A stretch of 37,685 nucleotides of DNA from Deltaproteobacteria bacterium (lineage in GTDB: Bacteria > Desulfobacterota > Binatia > Binatales > Binataceae), in contig JAKAVC010000011.1 of assembly GCA_021817345.1 (NCBI GenBank), positions 1 to 37,685 on the forward strand, read 5' to 3'. This document shows positions 15,834-23,610 of this stretch, one piece after another. The position numbers and the translations under genes are program-made. The notes beneath the pieces were generated by a model. It did not search any database. It worked only from the letters and a program-made list of their open reading frames with translations, and was not told the origin of the DNA. Numbering within the stretch: position 1 is the first letter of the stretch; every line of letters begins with the position of its first letter.

Positions 15834-17324
15834 GTGCCATCGCCAGGTCCTATCCTGAAATCGGAAATTCCGTGGCTCTGGGAGCGCGCGCGCCGCGAGC
15901 CGGACAAGCTCGCCCTGCTGTGCGGGGACGAGGCGTTGTCTTTTGCGCAACTGGCCGAGCGCGCGGAACTGGCAGGCGCGCGATTGGCCACGCTCGGAGT
16001 GCAGCCGGGGGACAGGGTTGCGCTCCTGATGGACTCGTCGGTAAGAACGGTCGAGTTGATCCACGCGGCGCAACGTATCGGCGCGGCGCTGGTTCCCCTG
16101 AATACGCGGCTTGCGCCCGCGGAGATCGCGGCGCTCATCCGAGCCGCTGACCCGCGCGTCGTAATCCACGACCCGGGTTATCGCGACCGGCTGAAAGGGT
16201 CCGGGAGCGTTACGGTTCGCCTGGTGGCGTCGGACTCCGAGTTCGAATCGCTCAAGCCTGGAACGCTTGAGAATATCGCTCCGATCCGGCCTGACGCCGT
16301 GCATACAATCATCTTCACTTCCGGCACCACGGGTACGCCGAAGGGAGCGATGCTGACCAACGGAAACCATTTCGCGAGCGCGAGCGCCGCGCGCGAAAAC
16401 CTCGGTGCCGAACCTTTCGACAGGTGGCTGGACTTCCTGCCGCTCTATCATGTCGGGGGCCTGTCGATAATTCTGCGCAGCGTGATCGACGGCGCAACCG
16501 TGATCCTCCATCGCGGATTCGATCCGCACCGCGCCAACCAGGCGATACGGACGCACGCGGTCACGCTCTTTTCGGTGGTGGCCACGATGCTTGCGCGGAT
16601 GCTGGACGAAAACGGGAGCGAACCCTATCCGCCTTCGTTGCGATGCGTTCTGGTCGGCGGCGGTCCGGTTCCACCCGACCTCGTCGAGCGCGCGATGCGT
16701 CTCGGCGTGCCTGTCACGCCCACTTACGGCCTGACCGAGACGGCCTCGCAGGTGGTTACCGCACGGCCTGAAGAGGTGCGTCTGCGAGGCGCAAGCTGTG
16801 GCCGTCCATTGCCGGGCGTGTCGATCCGAATCGAAAATCCCGACGCCGCAGGGCGCGGCGAAATTCTTGTCCGTGCGCCCTCGGTGATGGCCGGATACCT
16901 TCGCGACGAAGCCGCCACGCGCGCCGCAATCCGCGAGGGATGGCTTCACACGGGCGATATCGGCCATTTCGACGAAGCGGGCCGCCTGCATATCGACGAC
17001 CGGCGAAGCGATCTCATCGTAAGTGGCGGCGAGAACGTGTATCCCGCCGAAGTCGAGGCCGCGCTCCTTGCGCATCCGATGGTTGCCGAGGCGGGAGTTT
17101 ACGGCGTGAGCGATCCTCTGTGGGGACATCGCGTCGAGGCCGCAATCGTTCTTCGCAGCGCGGGCGGCGTCGGCGAAGCGGAACTGCGCCAATGGTGTTC
17201 CGAGCGCCTTGCCCGTTTCAAGGTTCCGAAGACGATTCGCTTCGTCGGTTCGCTCCCGCGGACCGCCTCGGGCAAAATCCGGCGCGGGATGCTTCGCCTC
17301 GAAGCGCCGGGCCTCAAGCGTTGA
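15834..17324 (+). CDS. menE: o-Succinylbenzoate-CoA ligase MenE
   Basis: A 496-residue acyl-adenylate-forming enzyme that activates o-succinylbenzoate with ATP and CoA. The P-loop-like motif TSGTTGTPKG is at 162-171, TYGLTETASQVV follows, and the hinge block is LHTGDIGHFDEAGRLHIDDR with SDLIVSGGENVYP. The C-terminal lysine is Lys481 in ASGKIRRG. The start taken is GTG 15834, 4 bp after the menC stop, with GGAA upstream; the frame extends much further back inside menC without similarity. It is the last gene of the operon. No typical intrinsic terminator follows in the next 230 bp. Confidence 0.93.
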   Translation: MPSPGPILKSEIPWLWERARREPDKLALLCGDEALSFAQLAERAELAGARLATLGVQPGDRVALLMDSSVRTVELIHAAQRIGAALVPLNTRLAPAEIAALIRAADPRVVIHDPGYRDRLKGSGSVTVRLVASDSEFESLKPGTLENIAPIRPDAVHTIIFTSGTTGTPKGAMLTNGNHFASASAARENLGAEPFDRWLDFLPLYHVGGLSIILRSVIDGATVILHRGFDPHRANQAIRTHAVTLFSVVATMLARMLDENGSEPYPPSLRCVLVGGGPVPPDLVERAMRLGVPVTPTYGLTETASQVVTARPEEVRLRGASCGRPLPGVSIRIENPDAAGRGEILVRAPSVMAGYLRDEAATRAAIREGWLHTGDIGHFDEAGRLHIDDRRSDLIVSGGENVYPAEVEAALLAHPMVAEAGVYGVSDPLWGHRVEAAIVLRSAGGVGEAELRQWCSERLARFKVPKTIRFVGSLPRTASGKIRRGMLRLEAPGLKR

Positions 17325-17558
17325 TTTCGCGCGTGTGCTCTTGCGGCTGAGAGTTGGGCCGCGCCCGGGGTTTCAGTCAGGTTCGCCGCGCGGAAAACGC
17401 TCGCGCCAGCGTTGGCACGCGACGCAAAAAGCAATCCGCTCCGGCGACGGCGCTTCCACAAGTTCAAGGCGCGCGCGCAGGCTTTCAGCCTCCCCCCCGA
17501 GCAAACTTGATTTGCCAGTAACATTAACCGGGGTGCGCCAATCAAAGCATGCGATGGC
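17325..17558. other. Gap after the men operon, no gene seen
   Basis: This 234-bp stretch separates menE from a convergent unknown gene. No tRNA, clear terminator or conserved open frame was recognised. It contains GC-rich tracts and a run of C at about 17492-17498 only. Confidence 0.5.
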
Positions 17559-17999
17559 TCAGCCGCAAGAGGCCCTCAAAAGGTTTTTTTTCCGCCAAGC
17601 TGCTAAATGAGATTCCGAGCGCTTAAGCTTATCTTCAATCAATGTGAGAGCCCGCTGCTTGAAGCGGCTGACCATCTGCGGGGTCCATTGCAGGTGTGGA
17701 AACCGCTCGCGCGCCTCCTTGTAAAGCTCGGCCACCTTTCTCTGCGTCCATCCGAAGCAGGTAGGGCCGTACAACTCCCTGAGCAGCCAGATCTCCACCT
17801 CGTTCAGTTCCGCGAAGCATGAGTCCAGCGTCAGGAAGTCGACGATCACGTTGGGATGCGGCGAGGTTTTGCGCGCCGGCGACCTGCGCGAAAAGAGTCC
17901 TGGTTTTGGCTTGTCGCACAAAAGCTCGCTTGCGCGGAAATAGAAACGCAGGGCCGCTTCCGGCGATCTGAATCTCGGGCTTGAATCCTCGGCTATCAT
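17559..17999 (-). CDS. Unknown protein with a sigma-region-4-like helix-turn-helix
   Basis: A 146-residue basic protein. I do not recognise a named family. SPEAALRFYFRASELL (about 12-27) is a helical head. The middle reads LNEVEIWLLRELYGP, then WTQRKVAELYKEA and MVSRFKQRALTLIEDKL. That spacing of helices (a counting helix, a turn, a recognition-like helix with Arg/Lys, and RALTLIEDKL) resembles sigma-70 region 4 or phage RinA/ArpU-type activators, so DNA binding is a fair guess. The start is ATG 17999, with GGGGGG just upstream; a start at 18023 is possible but lacks such a site. It stands alone with a 120-nt leader containing two stem-loops. The C-terminal KKN is encoded by an A-rich run. 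Confidence 0.6.
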   Translation of the reverse strand: MIAEDSSPRFRSPEAALRFYFRASELLCDKPKPGLFSRRSPARKTSPHPNVIVDFLTLDSCFAELNEVEIWLLRELYGPTCFGWTQRKVAELYKEARERFPHLQWTPQMVSRFKQRALTLIEDKLKRSESHLAAWRKKNLLRASCG

Positions 18000-18037
18000 G
18001 TTCCCCCCTTTCTGAGGCGCCACTCACCTGGAGGACG

Positions 18038-18101
18038 TTGGCGGTCACAACCCTTCGCGCCGCCAAGGGCCGGGATTAACGATTCCCCAGGGAACCCGGC
18101 C
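18038..18101 (-). ncRNA. Two adjacent stem-loops in the leader of the HTH-like gene (candidate regulatory RNA)
   Basis: On the minus strand, GGCCGGG and CCCGGCC (18101-18095 and 18074-18068) form a 7-bp stem with an inner TTCCC/GGGAA helix. One base later TTGGCGG and CCGCCAA (18066-18060 and 18044-18038) form a second 7-bp stem. The Shine-Dalgarno of the next gene lies 30-35 bases downstream. I could not match it to a known riboswitch class; it may be a protein-binding leader or a riboswitch. Confidence 0.4.
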
Positions 18102-18129
18102 GGCCAACAGGCAGTCTGGCCGAATTTGA

Positions 18130-18158
18130 TCTCTAACGCCGCCTGAGAAGTATGTCAA
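18130..18158 (-). promoter_or_regulatory. Possible sigma-70 promoter of the HTH-like gene
   Basis: The minus strand has a perfect -35 TTGACA (18158-18153), a 17-bp spacer and a poor -10 TAGAGA (18135-18130). It sits at the edge of an AT-rich stretch (18150-18215) that is unusual for this region. Transcription would start near 18123 and include the two stem-loops. Confidence 0.4.
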
Positions 18159-18244
18159 CATATTGTTCAGAAAATATAGCTATCAGTCAGTTTATTAAAC
18201 CATCAAAAAGCTTGGACCGGTCTCCGCGCCCGAAGCCGGCCGGC

Positions 18245-18895
18245 TCAGGCCCGCTGGTTATAGAGGTTCATCGCGCGCTCAAGGCCCTCGGAGATTATCG
18301 CCTCGACGGCTTGCCGCGCGCGCGAAATCGCCGCCTCGAACTCCTCGATCTCCCGCGCGCTCATCGGCGTGAGCACATGCTCCTTGCTCTCGGCGCCCGG
18401 GCGCGGCCGTCCGATCCCCACCCTGACCCGGATGAAGTCCGGCGTGCCGAGTGCCGCGACGATCGAGCGCACGCCGCGATTTCCGGCGTCGCCCCCGCCC
18501 TGCTTGAGCCGAAGCCGGCCGGGTTCCAGGTCGAGGTCATCATGCACGACGATGAGGCGGTTGGGCGGGACCTTGAAGTAGCCGAGCACCGCCGCGACGC
18601 ATTCGCCGCTCAGGTTGTAGTAGGTGAGCGGTTTGACGATGATTGCAGGTTCGCCTGCGATTCGCGCCTCGGCGAGCAGCCCCTTGAATTTGCGGGTCCT
18701 AAGCTCGACGCCGGCTTCGCGCGCGAGTGCTTCGGCCACCCGGTAGCCCACATTATGGCGCGAGCGCGCGTACTCGCCGCCGGGGTTTCCAAGCCCTGCG
18801 ATCACCCATCGGCTCTTTTCCATGCCGGCAACCGATGAGTCGTTGCCGGCGGCCGCGGGGCGAAACTTTTCGAACAGCGTTCTTATCCGGCCCAT
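18245..18895 (-). CDS. pth: Peptidyl-tRNA hydrolase
   Basis: A 216-residue enzyme that frees tRNA from peptidyl-tRNA dropped by ribosomes. The family pattern is clear: IAGLGNPGGEYARSRHNVGY carries the catalytic His and the first Asn, KPLTYYNLSG follows, and VVHDDLDLEPGRLRLKQGG holds the catalytic Asp. The next block is GDAGNRGVRSI where E. coli Pth has GGHNG, so the His-Asn pair there is replaced by Asn-Arg. The start at 18895 leaves 17 bp to hisC and gives a basic head; ATG 18823 would start directly before the conserved core and is preceded by a 9-bp inverted repeat. It likely shares a transcript with hisC. Confidence 0.93.
   Translation of the reverse strand: MGRIRTLFEKFRPAAAGNDSSVAGMEKSRWVIAGLGNPGGEYARSRHNVGYRVAEALAREAGVELRTRKFKGLLAEARIAGEPAIIVKPLTYYNLSGECVAAVLGYFKVPPNRLIVVHDDLDLEPGRLRLKQGGGDAGNRGVRSIVAALGTPDFIRVRVGIGRPRPGAESKEHVLTPMSAREIEEFEAAISRARQAVEAIISEGLERAMNLYNQRA
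18824..18850 (-). repeat. Perfect 9-bp inverted repeat beside an internal pth start
   Basis: GCCGGCAAC (18824-18832) and GTTGCCGGC (18842-18850) form a stem with a 9-base loop. It directly abuts the ATG at 18823-18821. It could limit initiation there, or simply be codon chance in the N-terminal extension of Pth. Confidence 0.5.
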
Positions 18896-18912
18896 CTTAA
18901 GCCGCGCGCCGC

Positions 18913-19989
18913 CTATCGTTTGCGCCGGACGGGGCGCGGCTCGGCCCCAAGAGATTCCTTAATCGCGCGAAACAACGCCTTCATCTCGGCGGGCGTTCCG
19001 ATCGAGATTCTGAGCGCATCGCGCAGAAGCGGCGTGGGGAAATGCCGTACCAGGATGCCGCGGCGCTTGAGTTCGGCCGCGAGCGGGCCCAGATCTCGGC
19101 CCGGCATCCGGGCAAGCACGAAGTTCGCGTGCGAGGGTGGCACCTCGAAGCCCATCCCGCGAAGCCTGCGCGCACTATCCTCGCGTACCCGCTTCACGCG
19201 CTCGACATTTCGCCGCATCCATGCGACGTCGCGCAGTGCCTCGGCGCCCGCGGCAAGGGCGAGCCGGTTCAGGTTGTACGAGTCCTTTACCTTGCACAGC
19301 GCCTCGATAATCCCGGGATGTGCGAAGCAGAGTCCAAGCCGCATCCCCGCGAGCGAGAACGACTTGGACAGCGAACGGATGATCGCGACGTTGCGATGGC
19401 GGCGCAGAAGCTTGAGCGCGCTGTCGGCGGCGAAGTCGACGTAGGCCTCGTCTATCACGAGGAGCCTTTGGCCGAGCGTTTTTGCGAGCGCGGCGAGATC
19501 GCGCGCGGGCGTTAACGTTCCGGACGGCGAATTGGGATTGCACACGACGGTCAGCTTCGCCCGCGCGCGGGCGAGCTTTTCGATCGGCACCGCGAAATCC
19601 GCCTCAAGCGGCACATGGATCACGCGCGCGCCCTGAATGGCGGCGAGCGTGTCGTACAGCGAGTAGCTCGGCACCGGATATGCCACCCGGTCGCCCGCGT
19701 CGAGCGTCGCGCGGAAGATCATCGCGAGCAGTTCGTCGGAGCCGTTGCCGGCCAGAATCATGTCGGGCGGTACGCCGTACAGGCGCGACGCGGCTTCGAC
19801 AAACTGGTCGGCGCGCGGCGCGGGATAAAGCCTGAGCGCGGCGCCTGCGGCTCTGGCCACCGCCTTGCGCACACGCGGCGAGGGCGGATAGGGATTCTCG
19901 TTGGTGTTGAGCTTGATCAAGCGTTGGCCCGGCTTGGGTTGCTCGCCGGGTTGATACGCCACCATCTTCTTTATCGCGGATCTGAACAC
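18913..19989 (-). CDS. hisC: Histidinol-phosphate aminotransferase
   Basis: A 358-residue PLP-dependent aminotransferase of fold type I, class II, the HisC type. LIKLNTNENPYPPSP (24-38) is the typical head. AGNGSDELLAMIFRA binds the cofactor phosphate and CNPNSPSGT and DEAYVDFA follow. The PLP lysine lies in RSLSKSFSLAGMRLG, and the C-terminal arginine is in LRISIGTP. It converts imidazole acetol phosphate to histidinol phosphate, and some members also serve aromatic amino acids. No other his gene is nearby. The start taken is GTG 19989; ATG 19965 is an alternative. Confidence 0.93.
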   Translation of the reverse strand: MFRSAIKKMVAYQPGEQPKPGQRLIKLNTNENPYPPSPRVRKAVARAAGAALRLYPAPRADQFVEAASRLYGVPPDMILAGNGSDELLAMIFRATLDAGDRVAYPVPSYSLYDTLAAIQGARVIHVPLEADFAVPIEKLARARAKLTVVCNPNSPSGTLTPARDLAALAKTLGQRLLVIDEAYVDFAADSALKLLRRHRNVAIIRSLSKSFSLAGMRLGLCFAHPGIIEALCKVKDSYNLNRLALAAGAEALRDVAWMRRNVERVKRVREDSARRLRGMGFEVPPSHANFVLARMPGRDLGPLAAELKRRGILVRHFPTPLLRDALRISIGTPAEMKALFRAIKESLGAEPRPVRRKR

Positions 19990-20090
19990 TGCTTACGGCA
20001 CCAGTCGAGGCGAAGGCGCGGCCGCATCCGGGACGCGCGCAGTTCATCCCCAATGTTTTTTGTCGCCATCCTCAAGGGTGGCCGAGCCGG

Positions 20091-20118
20091 AGCCTGCGGG
20101 CGACGCTCGCCCCAGGCT
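20091..20118. repeat. Stem-loop overlapping the cutA stop codon
   Basis: AGCCT (20091-20095) and GGGCGA (20098-20103) pair with TCGCCC (20107-20112) and AGGCT (20114-20118), an 11-bp stem with a small internal loop. No T-run follows on either strand, so a Rho-independent terminator is not supported. Confidence 0.4.
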
Positions 20119-20473
20119 AGCGACGGCTGCGCGCTCTGACCGGGGCGGTCGCTTCCAGCATCCATTTCAGATACGGCTCGGCGCCGTCGGCGAGCGCGAG
20201 CGCGATCACTTCCGGAACCTCGTAGCTATGAAGCTCCCCGACCCGGCGCTTCAGTTTTCCAAGCAGGCTTGCGCGTGTCTTGATCAGCATCAGGTGCTCC
20301 GGCTCGTCATGGATCTCGTTCTTCCAGCGGTAGACGGAGCGTATCGGTCCGACGATATTGGCGCAGGCGGCCAACCGCTCCCCAACCAGGATACGGGCGA
20401 TAGCCGCCGCCTGTTCCTCGCCCGCCGCGGTCACCATCACCAGCCGCGCCCTTGATGCGTCCCTTGCGCTCAT
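20117..20473 (-). CDS. cutA: CutA1 divalent-ion tolerance protein
   Basis: A 118-residue small trimeric protein of the CutA1 family, PII-like fold. The run LVMVTAAGEEQAAAIARILV, then ERLAACANIVGPIRSVYRWK and EIHDEPEHLMLIKT, fits the conserved core, as does HSYEVPEVIAL. The family is linked to copper and other divalent-metal tolerance, but its biochemical role is not settled. It is on the minus strand between the AsmA-like gene (72 bp upstream) and hisC. The first eleven residues precede the conserved core and a slightly later start is possible. The 127-bp gap to hisC shows only the stem-loop at the stop. Confidence 0.9.
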   Translation of the reverse strand: MSARDASRARLVMVTAAGEEQAAAIARILVGERLAACANIVGPIRSVYRWKNEIHDEPEHLMLIKTRASLLGKLKRRVGELHSYEVPEVIALALADGAEPYLKWMLEATAPVRARSRR

Positions 20474-20545
20474 CGATTCCTACAAACCCGTCCGGACGGG
20501 GCCTAATGTAGCCCGAGCGGGGGGGAGACTTGAAGCACCCACGGT

Positions 20546-23539
20546 TCACCTGATCGTGTTGGGGATCAGGATATTGATCGGCAGGCCCAGCGTCTTTTTC
20601 ACCAGCTCCTCGACCGAGGTTATCGGCGCTGGAACGACGCTCGGATCTGAAACCGGCCCGCTTACGTGGAAATACGCCGCAATCAGCGGGGTCGTTGCGC
20701 CTGCCACGTGTTTGCCGACTATCGGGATGTTGCTGATCAGCCAGTTGACCGTCTTGAGCGGCAGCATTCCGACCACCATGTCCATTCGCGACCGCGCGAG
20801 GTCCACGTCGCCCGTTGCGACGATATCCATGACGGGTCCGTGCAGGCGAAGATTGTCGGTGTGCAGGACGCCGCCGTCGCCCTTGAATTCGGCGGTGATT
20901 GTCTCGAAGGGAAGTCCCGCAAGCAGCGGGTTCGGCATGTTGGCGGTGAGCCAGTTTTTCAGGTTGATGAAGCTCAGCAGCCGCGACAGCAGCGTGAAAC
21001 GGTTCAGATGGCCGTTGCGAAGTTTTACCCTGGCGGTGCCGCTGAGGGTCTGGAAAAAATCGCGGTCAGTGTCGGCGCGCATATCGACATCAATGTTCAA
21101 ATGCCCGACGATCGGAGCTTCCTTGCGTTTGCCCGACAGCAGCAAGAGCGGCCCGACATCCATGTTACGCACCTTGCCGGTCATTGTGATCCAGTCGTCC
21201 CTGGCGCGTCCGCTCAAGTCCATCCGGATATGCCCGTCCAGGCTGTTTGCCTGGAAATTGGTAACGCGCCAATCGCCATGGTCGTAGCTGAAGTCGCCGC
21301 TCACCTTCGTCATCGCAAGCTTGCTAAGATTCGCGCTACCCGCATAGATATGCCCGCTTACGGGAAACTTGAACTGAATGGCTTTTGTCGGCGGCTCCCA
21401 GGGCAGGCGCAGGAAGCTCATGACGCCGAAATCGAGCTTCTGCGCGAGGGCGTTGATTTTTATCGCCGGATGACGCCAATCGGCCATCGAAACCGTGAAG
21501 TCAAGCGGCACGCCCTCCAATTGCGACGCCGGCATCGCCAGCACAAGGCCGTGTCCCGAAAGCGTAAGCGTCGCCGCTTGCACGATTATCGGCGAACGTA
21601 GAAAAGCGAACTTGACGCTGCCGGGCGCGAGCGTGAGCCCGCCGTTCAACGTCAGGCCCGTGGACGTGCGCCGCGTGACGACGATATGGCCCCCGAGCGT
21701 CCCCTGCGCCGTCAATGCGTCCGGGTCGGCAACCATCGCAATCCATTGGCGTGCGGGAAGCTGATGGATATCGATCGCAAGGCCGCGCGTGGTTATGCCT
21801 CGCGCACTCATCCGAAGCGAGCCGTCGATTTCTACCAATCCACCTTCTGCGCGCGCGGACAACTTCTCCATCACGATTCGCCCCGGCGCGAGTGCGACGC
21901 TGCCGGAAGTGAGGGTTATCGGCGCGGGCGCCCGCTTCAGGACGAGACGCGTGCCCGCGGGCCTGACGCGAATCTCGTACTTCTCAGGCGCGGTGGCGTG
22001 GCCTTTTGCGAAAATTCCTTCGCCCCTGGCCTCGATACCGGCGGTTCCGGAGATGTCTTCCAGTTCGCCGCGCTCCTTTACTTTGAGGCGCTCCAGCGCG
22101 GTCATTACGGCGGGCTTGAGTTCGCCGAGATCGGCGTCGGCGTGGACCGAGAAGTTGTAGGGAATCCTGGCGAGGCCGCGGCTGAGAACCATCCGGGCGT
22201 TGAGATCGGACAGCGTTGAATTGCCTATTTTCGCCACGCCCTGCGTTATCGTAAGCACGCCGGCGGAGTAGTTCAGTTGCGCTCCGATTCCCGAAACCGG
22301 GGGAAGGCCGGTTGAGGAGGGCGGGGTCAGGCTTGCCTGGCTGAGTTCAGCCGAGACCGTCAGATGCTTAAGGATCGCCTCGGGTGCGAGCTTGGAAAGC
22401 GCGTCGAGCGGAGCCTTGAGCGAAGCGCCGGCGACGGAAAGGCTTGCGGATTTCAGATGCTCCATCACGATCCGCAGGTTCTCCGGGATCTCACGGATCG
22501 AATGGAGCGGCGACAGGATGTCGCGCCAATTGATACGGATTCCGCCCACCTGTACGTGGACTTTCGGATTCGGCGTGCCCCGTCCCTGCAACCCGCCCTG
22601 GGCCGCCAGCACCTGTTCGCTGCCGTGGCGCAGCGTCGCGCTGGTGAGGGCGATTTTCTCCGGCGAGGTCGCAAACGCCGCCTCCAGCGTGTAGTCGCCA
22701 AGATCGAGCGGCGACTTGAGATGAGCGCTGGTTACGGTAAGGTTCTTGACCCCGATTTCGGCATCGCCCCGCAACGTCGCATCGTCGCGCAGCGAAAAGC
22801 CCACGCTTCCATGCGTCCCGGCCGATGAGCTGAGAGCGCCCCCGGACGGTCCCGCAAGCGGCAACTGCCAGAACCAGAGATGCCCCTTGAGCACGACGTG
22901 CTCCGGCATCGAGCGTCCCGTGCCGGCCTGAAAGGTCGCTGCCAAACGTGTGCCCGCAAGCGCCGTATAAGCGACCGTGGAATCAACGCTCACGTTCCAA
23001 AGCCGCGGCTCGCGCCTGGTTCTAAACGCGAGCATCCCGACTCGTTCGAGCAGCGGATGGCCCGCGGCGTCGGCGAGCGAAAGCCCGACAACGTCTATCC
23101 GCCTCGTGGCGAGCGCAAGCCGGCCAAGGTCGAAGACCAGCTTGCGGACCAACTCGGGTCTTGGATAGGCAATCGTGGCGGGCACCGCGCCGGCTTTTCC
23201 CGAGAGGCGAATCGCAGGCTGGTCGAATTCGAGTGTGTAAACCGGCAGGCCGTGGCCAACGATGATCAGATGGTAGTTCAGAACTGCGCGGATCCGGGAA
23301 AAAGTGATCGTTTCGCCGCTCGGAAGAAAAACCCGGGGATGCTCAAGGACGACGACGAGATGGCTTTGCAGTTCGATATGGCTTGAGCGCGGCTCGATTC
23401 GTATTCCGCTTCGCTTCTGGACGCCGTCGAGCACGTAGGCAACGATACGTCCCTGGTTCAGGTAAGCGAGCAACACGCACCCGACAAGAACTAGGAGCAG
23501 CGCCGCGGCGAGTACGGCGGCTATGCGCAGGAGCCTCAT
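20546..23539 (-). CDS. AsmA-like envelope protein (AsmA_2 C-terminal domain)
   Basis: A 997-residue protein with one N-terminal membrane anchor (IAAVLAAALLLVLVGCVLLAYL, positions about 6-27) and a long beta-rich periplasmic part. The C-terminal region fits AsmA_2: FFQTLSGTARVKLRNGHLNR, LLSRLLSFINLKNWL, the TDNLRLHGP segment and DVDLARSRMDMVVGMLPLKT. Proteins of this group (AsmA, YhdP, TamB and relatives) are thought to be bridge-like lipid carriers between the two membranes. I cannot say which paralogue this is. It follows typA on the minus strand after 71 bp. Its presence supports a two-membrane cell envelope. Confidence 0.85.
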   Translation of the reverse strand: MRLLRIAAVLAAALLLVLVGCVLLAYLNQGRIVAYVLDGVQKRSGIRIEPRSSHIELQSHLVVVLEHPRVFLPSGETITFSRIRAVLNYHLIIVGHGLPVYTLEFDQPAIRLSGKAGAVPATIAYPRPELVRKLVFDLGRLALATRRIDVVGLSLADAAGHPLLERVGMLAFRTRREPRLWNVSVDSTVAYTALAGTRLAATFQAGTGRSMPEHVVLKGHLWFWQLPLAGPSGGALSSSAGTHGSVGFSLRDDATLRGDAEIGVKNLTVTSAHLKSPLDLGDYTLEAAFATSPEKIALTSATLRHGSEQVLAAQGGLQGRGTPNPKVHVQVGGIRINWRDILSPLHSIREIPENLRIVMEHLKSASLSVAGASLKAPLDALSKLAPEAILKHLTVSAELSQASLTPPSSTGLPPVSGIGAQLNYSAGVLTITQGVAKIGNSTLSDLNARMVLSRGLARIPYNFSVHADADLGELKPAVMTALERLKVKERGELEDISGTAGIEARGEGIFAKGHATAPEKYEIRVRPAGTRLVLKRAPAPITLTSGSVALAPGRIVMEKLSARAEGGLVEIDGSLRMSARGITTRGLAIDIHQLPARQWIAMVADPDALTAQGTLGGHIVVTRRTSTGLTLNGGLTLAPGSVKFAFLRSPIIVQAATLTLSGHGLVLAMPASQLEGVPLDFTVSMADWRHPAIKINALAQKLDFGVMSFLRLPWEPPTKAIQFKFPVSGHIYAGSANLSKLAMTKVSGDFSYDHGDWRVTNFQANSLDGHIRMDLSGRARDDWITMTGKVRNMDVGPLLLLSGKRKEAPIVGHLNIDVDMRADTDRDFFQTLSGTARVKLRNGHLNRFTLLSRLLSFINLKNWLTANMPNPLLAGLPFETITAEFKGDGGVLHTDNLRLHGPVMDIVATGDVDLARSRMDMVVGMLPLKTVNWLISNIPIVGKHVAGATTPLIAAYFHVSGPVSDPSVVPAPITSVEELVKKTLGLPINILIPNTIR

Positions 23540-23610
23540 TTTTAAGCCGCCGGGCGGACGAACCGCCGCGCCCGCACTTCATCGAATGGCGGGCCGCCAG
23601 CCCCCCGATT

